Assembly (NCBI RefSeq): GCF_004795055.1
Contig: NZ_SSBJ01000033.1
Coordinates: 1-64,000 of the forward strand
Origin: Streptomyces sp. A1136
Lineage (GTDB): Bacteria; Actinomycetota; Actinomycetes; Streptomycetales; Streptomycetaceae
Length of the DNA stretch: 64,000 bases
Direction: 5' to 3'
Of the stretch, positions 60,401 to 64,000 are shown one piece after another (within the stretch, counting starts at the first letter, position 1; each line of letters starts with the position of its first letter). Position numbers and translations under genes: made by a program. The notes under the pieces are model-generated. The model saw only the letters and a program-made list of their open reading frames with translations, was not told the DNA's origin and did no database searches.

Positions 60401-62525
60401 GTACGACCCAGGCGTCGGCCGGTTCCTGAACAAGGACACCGTGTCCCTGGACCCGGCACCGAACTCCGTCGCGGCCAACCCGTTCGTGTACGTCGACGAG
60501 AACCCTCTCAACCGCACTGACCCGAGCGGCCACAGCTGGTGGGGCGACGCCTCAAAGTGGGTCTCCAACGCCTGGAAGAGCACCACACGCTGGGTCTCCA
60601 ACACGTATCAATCAGTCTCAACCTGGGCTTCAAACGCCTGGGACAGCGCCTCAAACTGGGCGTCCAACACCTGGCACAGTGCCGTGTCCGCCTTCGACGA
60701 CACCTGGGCCTCGCTCACTCGTCAGATCGCTTCCCTCAAAAGGCAGATAGCCGACGCCTATCTACCCATTCGCACAACCGCTTCCAATTGGTGGCACTCC
60801 ACAACCAGTGCCGTCAGCAGCGGCTATCGCGACACCGTCAACGTCGTCGCCACCACCTACCGTGCCGCCGCCGTGGCAGTGAACACCACTACCACTTTCT
60901 TCCAGAATCACGCCGCGGCCATCGCCTCCTTCGCAGCCAGCACCGCTGTCTTCCTCGGATGTGAGGTCGTCGTTGGCGCGGCAACGGGCGGCGTCGGGGC
61001 TGTCGTAGGAGCCGCTGGATGCGGAGCCCTCGCTGGCGCCGTCGGCGGGGCAATCGACCAGGGCTTCAAGTGCATGGACGGCCAGAGCGGAGCTTGCTCG
61101 GCAAGCGCCTTCGGCGGCGCCGTCCTCCTCGGCGGCATCGGCGGCGCAATTGGTGGAGCACTCGGTGGCGCCCTCGGGGGCAAACTCGCCGAATCCGCCC
61201 TCGGCAAGATCCTGCCAAAACTCGTCACCAACACCCTCGAAGGTGCCGCCATGGGCGGCATATCCGGCGGCGCAATCGGAGCTGCCAACTACGGCCTCAC
61301 CTGCTCCGACACCTCCGCCGGCTGCTCATGGTCCGGAGCTGCAGAAGCCGCTGCGAGCGGTTCTGCCGAAGGGGCAGTCGGAGGAGCTATCGGCGGAGCC
61401 TTCGCCACGGCCGCCGAATCTGTCCTCGGCAGACTGGGCAGCGGCGGCTCCTGCGAGGCCCCAACCCACAGTTTCACGGGATCTACCCAGGTGCTGATGG
61501 CTGACGGCACCGGCAAACCGATCGATCAGATCAAGGCTGGCGATGAGATCAAGAACGCCATCGCAGGTGAGGACGGAACTCAGACCCACAAGGTCGAGAA
61601 GGTCATCGTCACAAACACAGACCATGACTTCGTTGACCTCTCTATCACCCCGACCGCTACGGACAGCAACGCCGTTTCGGAGCAGGCTCCCGTAGCCAAG
61701 ACGCGTGCGGTGCGCAAGGTAGGACTCGGACTGGCCGCATCAGTGGCAGCAATTGCTAGTGCCCTCGGAACGGCTTCTGACGACACATCGACGGCCATCA
61801 GCGGGCCCCCGCTTGTCGAGAACGTCGCCAGCGTCCTACCTGCGGATGCCGACGACGTCACCGTGAACGGCACCATCCTGACCACCACTTACCACCACCC
61901 CTTCTACGACCAAACCCAGTCATCCTTCGTCGACGCCCAGGACCTGCACCCCGGCGACATACTTCAGACCCCTACCGGCACGGCCCAGGTCACCTCGGTC
62001 CGCCTCTACCACGCCAACGCAACTACATACGACCTCACCATTGATGGACTCCACACGTACTATGTGCTGGCGGGGGCCTCTCCGGTCCTGGTTCACAACT
62101 GTGGCGGATCAATTGGTACCCACGCCGATTCTTGCCGTTGCGCAAATGGGGCACCTGAGAGGATGGCTGTCCAGGAGCATGAGGTAGGTCGCTTTGGGGA
62201 TCTTGATGGCAGGGCCCGGGTGGGAGACGATCTCACTCCCAATCACATTCCCCAGGCTGCCTCGGGTCGCATTCCCAATTATCGAGATTTTGCGGCGCAC
62301 ATGATGACAGACGCCGACCACAAAATGACCCGTACGTATGGCCCTGCGGGAAGAAAGACTAAGCGCCTCGATGCTGGACTGAGTTTCCGAGAGGTCCTCG
62401 CAGCGGATTTCTGGAACCTTCGGACTATCGGCCAGGTGAACCATGGAGACCCTGGGTATTTCAACGGCGCAATATCAGGCGTAATGCAGTACTACAAAAC
62501 CAACTATCCACATCTGCTGCAGTGA
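51474..62525 (+). CDS. Giant secreted RHS-repeat polymorphic toxin with LamG and HINT domains
   Basis: 3683 residues. Basic start and signal helix lie at about 20-40 ('VAAVVSLTAMALWLSTQTAM'), then a DNRLRE-like beta domain at about 365-550. A DUF6531-type entry 'PSLTVVRDYNSRDSRTTGAF' sits near 690. Three LamG-like domains lie at about 900-1130, 1190-1425 and 1940-2145 ('AAGFNGTSSFVQLPDLHA', 'AASFNGTSSYIQLPSTDQ', 'AASFNGTTGGISTNG'). RHS/YD repeats fill the rest to the RHS core 'AARWYDPGVGRFLNKDTV' at about 2970. Then come a Trp-rich region, a Gly-rich membrane-like segment (about 3150-3330), and a HINT domain starting 'SFTGSTQVLMADG' (about 3335) and ending 'VLVHNC' (about 3540). The last 140 residues are a separate toxin tip ('GDDLTPNHIPQAASG', 'DADHKMTRTYGPAG'), with reduced GC. 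GTG start. Intact. Confidence 0.88.
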   Translation: MRPRRFRGSTKQARRLRRLRRVAAVVSLTAMALWLSTQTAMTTGATLPAVALPKLSSLAAWVTSDSPPAPHWGDVPKQQSGTAAGRGHQASAASTRAGKGAGRAPGKGKGELPEYAPYARKVAAGPSGGKLGFDARSSKRNASKSTATSDYFENADGSYSRTLTQLPKNYKDASGNWQPIDTSVRNGADGRLHQAAGAAAVDFAPSAADAALVRLDVDRDHTMSYRLQGAAAVAPAVSGSTATYKGALPQTDLVLEPSTVGFKEALVLHSPQAGNVWTFPLDLKGLSAVAAKDGAVNLVDASGKTRGVIPPAYAFDSKIDRASGERGTTHQVSYSLKSSQGRTDLVMTLDPAWLHDAGRTFPVTVDPSYYTSYAQTTYAETGPGNAIDHSMELTTKVGSFDAGPHSAISFMQFPYLGLDGSKATVSAAALNLFDVWSSTCTPERFDVAPITQAWTPSKVTSYPGLTYGASIGNLTPSVPNGCANTGGDMSKGDYLTVPLSTTPFNNWAAATGTTNDYGLAVTAATTDNLHWKQFASYNNVHGPSLTLTYTGALLPQILSSSPPNNAPVQTLTPQLTANGTTDQAVSLTPKFNFQVYDTTGNKLADSGVITNSSYVVPAGKLKWGQAYYWEVQAYDGTNYSAGPNWQQLTTQVPQPAITSGLSQNTDKHGFNPAIGNYTTTATDANVSSPGPSLTVVRDYNSRDSRTTGAFGAGWSSLFDAKATEQYDASGAVGSVQVTYPDGSGVGYGKNSDGSFSAPPGRFATFKSITGGYSLTDKSATTYTFTQTLGSGSFGLTSITDANGRAETFTLTSGKVTTVTSATSGRALHLTWSTPAGASSAHVATVATDPVTTADPLTWTYSYAGDQLAKVCPPVSSTSCTQYGYTAGSPYQSQVLDQGVSSFWPLSESSGTVAASAVLSQQGADNGTYSNVALGQPGLGAGSPATAAGFNGTSSFVQLPDLHAGSSNDKTVSLWFKTSTQAPGVLFSYSDMPVKATETVGNFVPVLYVGTDGKLNGTLRAGTDMSTIKTSSSVTDGKWHHVALAASWTAQTMWLDGNQVGTAPSYSVDGSGSMSAPWQFNHVYIGAGYLGDAWPDQPHPNSSTAYGTYFNGSIANASFFNKPLSQANVTALQQAGTNPTSLLNSVTRPSGKAYAGVTYNAATAAVTGITDENGGSWTMAAPTVSGSSQIYRSAVLGAAPATYYRLGDAAGASQAFDEIHSGPASYNGVALGSTGPFADNTAASFNGTSSYIQLPSTDQVVTQPGSVDMWFKMPAGNNAGGVLYDQMAQPLTGGNPTGGNWTPALYVGTDGKLYGKFWDTNGTGGLMTSPGAVNDGKWHHVMLAAGATSGQALYLDGTKAGSTTAALLTSVANYTYIGAGECGGYWPNHPTNTLGYFPGSIAEVAFYRTQLTGQDAAAHFNAGQNSTGLAPLQTATVTDPGGKAIKYQYDLWNGNRMVAQIDGLGNKTSYGYDTGGFLHTVTDPNGNVTTSGHDVRGNEVSKTTCQDQAGNSCSTTYTTYLPDDTSAQLTPNPINDLVDTVRDGRSASATDNTYLTSYSYDAVGNRTKVTTPPVAGFPAGRATVVSYTDGTTNAAADSGFAPKGLPYKTVSPGGATTTIGYFRNGDIASVTDPNGLVTKFTYDNLGRNLTKTAISDTYPAGLVTSFGYDGESKVTSQTDPKVTNRVTGAIHQPRTTTVFDADGQVLSQTVADLTGGDASRTVSTIYNAYDEAATTTDATGGVKNFTYDAYGNQATVKDALGNITAYAYDPNGHLLTQTLKGYTGDPVNPSAAQDLVVTSRAYDPAGRLQSVTDAMGNSTAYTYTDNNLSATVTRTDSTGTKRFVQQSNSYDSAGNVVQQATNNGATVTRSTLDAASRPTSTTVDPGGVNRTTTVSFTPDDKPATSTLTDATGASHTTKTTFDPMGNVTSRTLQEDQAGHPAGWWPLNQTSGTTVTDTSGTGNTASSSGPVSWTSGAASFNGTTGGISTNGPVLNTAASYTVSAWANLTDTSNFRTIVTQGGTNHGAFFLQYSQTFGKWTFLSPSADSTSGVTYAAATAPTAPALNTWTHLVGVFDSATSTMSLYVNGALAGTATNTSPWNANGPLTIGNAKLAGGGYLGGNTHNGQIGNVQAYSRALTAADITKLYGAGRSGGTTASTTEATSTWKLDQRGLPTSMTDPNTNTTNYTYDEAGHLTVTSSPTVNAETNGGPASPVHPTVLVGYDTFGDETETQDPNGNTSTTAYDASGRKTGQTLPSYTPAGGGTPITGASTSWTYDKAGNLTKVTDPLTHTTSYVYDQLGDTSQVTDANNGVSRTLYDPNGQALSSTDAAGIQTQATYDYLGRKLTSTILERFPTASTITTTNSYASSAVNPGGAFLASTTTQNGVTTSYGYDSVGEQTQVTDGAGNTTRYAYDLQGRKTATTLPDGTKSKVTFDQLGDPLTVQSLDTDGTTVLSTRSATYDAMGRTMSATDANQHTATFTRDATGLLTGEVQPVDATHSITTSFGYDASGQRTRFTDGRGNSTYSTYNSWNLPESTIQPSVTTSTYSYTTAADSTQTTTYDAAGRPVTQTSPGGVKMTLGYDNLGNITSRDGTGAEATTAGRSFTYDKDNRLLTANTAAIGATTQATNETLTYNDRGQPLSVSGSGGTSSFTFNGDGLPTARTDAAGTTAYSYDSADRLATITDAATTTKLTYSYNVLSQPSSIQYGTGNTRSYTYDHLHRLTGDTLKTSSGAPVASIAYGYDANDNETSKNTTGLAGAGANTYTYDWANRLTSWNNGTATTAYGYDASGNRIQSGANVYTYDARNQLTGDGVNTYTYTARGTVTRKTSGSTSVTSSSDAFDRQVTQGTQTYLSDALDRVITSTTGTGATITFAYSGADNSVASDGANTYTRNPDGSLIGIGIAGGGPATAALAYTDQHGDVVGNFTAASTTLSASRGYDPLGNPTATTNTPAGSLGYQSGWTDKATSQVNMAARWYDPGVGRFLNKDTVSLDPAPNSVAANPFVYVDENPLNRTDPSGHSWWGDASKWVSNAWKSTTRWVSNTYQSVSTWASNAWDSASNWASNTWHSAVSAFDDTWASLTRQIASLKRQIADAYLPIRTTASNWWHSTTSAVSSGYRDTVNVVATTYRAAAVAVNTTTTFFQNHAAAIASFAASTAVFLGCEVVVGAATGGVGAVVGAAGCGALAGAVGGAIDQGFKCMDGQSGACSASAFGGAVLLGGIGGAIGGALGGALGGKLAESALGKILPKLVTNTLEGAAMGGISGGAIGAANYGLTCSDTSAGCSWSGAAEAAASGSAEGAVGGAIGGAFATAAESVLGRLGSGGSCEAPTHSFTGSTQVLMADGTGKPIDQIKAGDEIKNAIAGEDGTQTHKVEKVIVTNTDHDFVDLSITPTATDSNAVSEQAPVAKTRAVRKVGLGLAASVAAIASALGTASDDTSTAISGPPLVENVASVLPADADDVTVNGTILTTTYHHPFYDQTQSSFVDAQDLHPGDILQTPTGTAQVTSVRLYHANATTYDLTIDGLHTYYVLAGASPVLVHNCGGSIGTHADSCRCANGAPERMAVQEHEVGRFGDLDGRARVGDDLTPNHIPQAASGRIPNYRDFAAHMMTDADHKMTRTYGPAGRKTKRLDAGLSFREVLAADFWNLRTIGQVNHGDPGYFNGAISGVMQYYKTNYPHLLQ

Positions 62526-62534
62526 GGGGCTTCC

Positions 62535-62852
62535 GTGATCAGCGATCAGGTTCAAGAATTCTTGCGGCTGGGTCGTCCACTTCCCTCCGAGGAAGACGAC
62601 TCCGAGGAGGGAGACGAGGCATTTGAGGAGATGACTCAGGCGCTACACGCAATCCAGAAGCCTGTCACCGACGAAGAGGCCGCGCTCCTCATCGAGTGTT
62701 TTGGTGATGACGAATGCTTCGGCTTGGCTTGGACGCTGCTACATCTCGTAGAATCGGCTCCATCGCCCCCAGTTACCTCTCGGCCGCCGGATGGTGCGAA
62801 CGTTTGGATCTCTAGACTATGGATGCGCTATCAGAATTCGCTGAGTGACTAG
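62535..62852 (+). CDS. Probable immunity protein for the RHS toxin
   Basis: 105 residues, strongly acidic N-terminal part ('PSEEDDSEEGDEAFEEMTQA'), helical core 'VTDEEAALLIECFGDDECFGLAWTLLHLVESAP' and a Trp/Arg-rich end. No signal peptide, so cytoplasmic. GTG at 62535 is 9 bases after the toxin stop with GAGGGG between, and a strong terminator follows, so the two form one unit. Acidic immunity proteins typically cover a basic nuclease toxin. No family recognised. This is the last gene before the terminator at 62945. Confidence 0.7.
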   Translation: MISDQVQEFLRLGRPLPSEEDDSEEGDEAFEEMTQALHAIQKPVTDEEAALLIECFGDDECFGLAWTLLHLVESAPSPPVTSRPPDGANVWISRLWMRYQNSLSD

Positions 62853-62908
62853 CTCGCAGACACGCGAGTACAACCGGGTGCGCCTGAGGCGCATTGCGTC
62901 AATATAAA

Positions 62909-62926
62909 GAGGTAAAGTCTTACCTC
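62909..62926. repeat. Perfect 7-bp inverted repeat
   Basis: GAGGTAA and TTACCTC flank agtc, in an AT-rich stretch between the immunity gene and the terminator. Possibly an operator or recombination-related palindrome; no partner copy found in the window. Confidence 0.5.
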
Positions 62927-62944
62927 CTGCCAGAGGACGACTTC

Positions 62945-62979
62945 GAAGCCCCGCCGGGTCCCCATTCCGGCGGGGCTTC
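62945..62979. terminator. Strong intrinsic-type terminator after the RHS-immunity unit
   Basis: A 13-bp perfect stem GAAGCCCCGCCGG (62945-62957) with CCGGCGGGGCTTC (62967-62979) and a 9-base loop, followed by TTG. It marks the end of the toxin-immunity transcript. Confidence 0.85.
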
Positions 62980-63293
62980 TTGCGATTGACGGCATAGTCG
63001 ACGAAAACGTCAGCGGAAAGGTGTTATGCAGGGCACCGGTGTCACCGTCGTCGGCTGGTCGGCGGCGGCGCCGGATTGCGGAGCATGCGGCCGAGGAGGT
63101 TAACGGCTTGGCGCCGAAGACGGACCCGGACATGGGCGTGGACAGTGGCTGTGAAACCACCGTCCTTCCAACCCTCCGCTGCCACCTGCCGCTCACCTTC
63201 CTTCCTGCTGTTCTGCCTGCCGAAGCAGGCCAGCAACCAGGCCGGCTGAGCCATCCCCCAGGTCCCGGCCACGACGTCGGCGGGACCTGGGCC
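62980..63293. other. No recognised gene
   Basis: A leftward frame ('WGMAQPAWLLACFGRQNSRK') has protein-like composition but no family match. It lies between the terminator and the Tn3 remnant and is probably mobile-element debris. Confidence 0.35.
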
Positions 63294-63545
63294 TCAGTCC
63301 TCCTTGTCCTCGCCGACTTCGGCGGCAGCACAGGCCAGGCCCTGGTCCTGACCGCTAGCGATGCTGTTGAACAGGTAGCGGTCCAGGAAGTTGACGTACC
63401 GGTCATTAATCGTGGAAAGGCGGCCCACGTCCTCGCCCCTGATATCGCAGCCCTCGGCATGAAGCCGGGCGACAGCGGCGCAGGTAGGGGGCGTTCCGCA
63501 CTTTGGAACATCCCGCTGTACCAGCATCTCGCGCGTCTTCGGGGG
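63294..63545 (-). pseudogene. C-terminal remnant of a Tn3-family transposase
   Basis: Leftward: 'VARLHAEGCDIRGEDVGRLS' and 'TINDRYVNFLDRYLFN' match the last conserved block of Tn3-type transposases (relatives, from memory: 'LRAxGxxVxDEDVARLSPFxxxHxNxLGRYSF'). The preceding catalytic domain is missing and joins HNH nuclease sequence at about 63545. No terminal inverted repeat identified nearby. Confidence 0.6.
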
Positions 63546-63756
63546 TGTGATTGAGGTGGGCGGTGGTGAGGCCGACCACGGACCCGGTGTCCGGGTAGAT
63601 CTGCTCGTGGACGGCGGGGCAGCGGCCGCCGGGGTGCGTCAGGCCGCAGTGGCCCGTGCACTCGCAGCGGCCGCCTGCCCGCTCGAACCGGATCCGCGCG
63701 CCGATCTTGGGCCAGTCGCGCGGGGAGCGGTGCAGGTTCTCGGGACGGATGGGCAC
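63540..63756 (-). pseudogene. N-terminal fragment of an HNH endonuclease
   Basis: GTG at 63756: 'MPIRPENLHRSPRDWPKIGARIRFERAGGRCECTGHCGLTHPGGRCPAVH' then 'VVGLTTAHLNHTPEDARD'. The CxCTGxCGxxHxGxCPAxH arrangement and 'LTxAHLNHTPED' are the zinc and first catalytic parts of phage/plasmid-type HNH nucleases. The C-terminal half, including the second zinc pair and final catalytic His, is missing; at about 63545 the sequence switches to the Tn3 remnant. Confidence 0.65.
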
Positions 63757-63781
63757 GGCCGGGTCACTCGCCGCTGGCGGC

Positions 63782-64000
63782 CTAGCGCTGCTCGAACGCC
63801 TCGATCAGTTCGCCCAGTGTGTTCGGGTCGCCGGCGGTGCCGACCCAGACCCCCGCTTCGGTCCACACCGGCACCTCGCCGGAGTCCTCGGAGTCGAACC
63901 AGCAGACCTACGGGCCGTACCGCTCGATCACGGCCGTGGCGACGGCGGCCGGGTCGGACAGCAGCGGCGCGGCCTCCAGCACGTCGAGCGTGTTGACGAC
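63782..64000 (-). pseudogene. Partial gene with an in-frame amber codon, running off the right edge
   Basis: Leftward from the edge: 'VVNTLDVLEAAPLLSDPAAV' then 'ATAVIERYGP', TAG at 63908-63910, then 'VCWFDSEDSGEVPVWTEAGV', 'WVGTAGDPNTLGELIEAFEQ', 'R' and TAG at 63782. The two halves read as one continuous soluble protein of unknown family. It lies 26 bases upstream of the HNH gene on the same strand, so they may have been an operon of plasmid or phage type. Confidence 0.5.

Noticed and set aside
55668-60533. Long open frames (up to about 630 codons) on the strand opposite to the RHS gene
   Set aside because: They are Gly/Val/Arg-rich mirror frames created by the repetitive, GC-rich RHS coding sequence. 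No motifs, and the forward frame is a clear intact family member.
1-64000. tRNA, rRNA or riboswitch genes
   Set aside because: I noticed no cloverleaf-type or rRNA-like sequence by eye, but without a covariance search small RNAs cannot be excluded.

Overview
The window looks like accessory DNA from a Streptomyces or close relative. GC content is very high and third codon positions are almost all G or C. GTG starts are common, and the gene families (BTAD/LysM protein, three-protein TadE set, TPR regulators, IclR-type regulator, giant RHS toxin, MarR switches) are typical of that genus. There is no core housekeeping block, rRNA or tRNA that I could recognise. The density of broken genes, insertion sequences and plasmid-type genes suggests a chromosome arm, an integrated element or a large plasmid.

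Layout: 0-5 kb is a decayed zone holding a DUF1963 protein, a PH-domain remnant, a SUKH (SMI1/KNR4) protein and fossils of a helicase and a PucR regulator. 5.1-8.4 kb is a FAD monooxygenase / MFS / MarR resistance-type locus. The MFS gene is broken, and two related palindromic operators flank the block. 8.4-10.1 kb holds two degenerate IS5-family transposases, one inside an element with recognisable ends. 10.4-19.8 kb holds small detoxification-type genes: SRPBCC, cupin, an epoxide-hydrolase-like / SDR / old-yellow-enzyme operon with a divergent MarR gene and matching operators, an orphan sensor kinase, and a second MarR with a divergent membrane exporter-like gene. 20-24.5 kb has membrane and hypothetical proteins, an apparently intact IS5-family element, and an ATP-dependent DNA ligase fossil with an inverted internal block.

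24.6-32 kb is regulatory. It contains a SEL1-like/IclR hybrid regulator translationally coupled to a sigma factor, a free-standing homologue of its N-terminal part, an ATPase of the anti-sigma type, a TPR-type XRE regulator and a TrmO-like methyltransferase. At 32.3-33.6 kb a small XRE repressor lies divergent from a winged-helix protein whose own coding sequence carries five phased palindromic iterons. This is the best candidate for a replication origin and initiator.

33.8-45.4 kb is one long leftward operon of twelve genes for a Tad/Flp-like secretion or pilus machine: BTAD-LysM protein, three TadE/G-like proteins, Flp-like peptide, TadC, TadB, TadA ATPase, TadZ/CpaE, SAF/CpaB-like protein, secreted protein and lipoprotein. 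Its reading frames overlap by a few bases at most junctions.

46-50 kb contains an orphan two-TM-domain protein related to the TRADD-N-associated family, then fossils of an IS110 transposase, a replication-relaxation protein and an ECF sigma factor. 50.8-62.9 kb is dominated by a 3683-residue secreted RHS polymorphic toxin (DNRLRE, three LamG-like domains, RHS repeats and core, HINT, variable C-terminal toxin). Its probable immunity gene lies 9 bases downstream and is followed by a strong terminator. The last kilobase holds fossils of a Tn3 transposase, an HNH nuclease and an unidentified gene.
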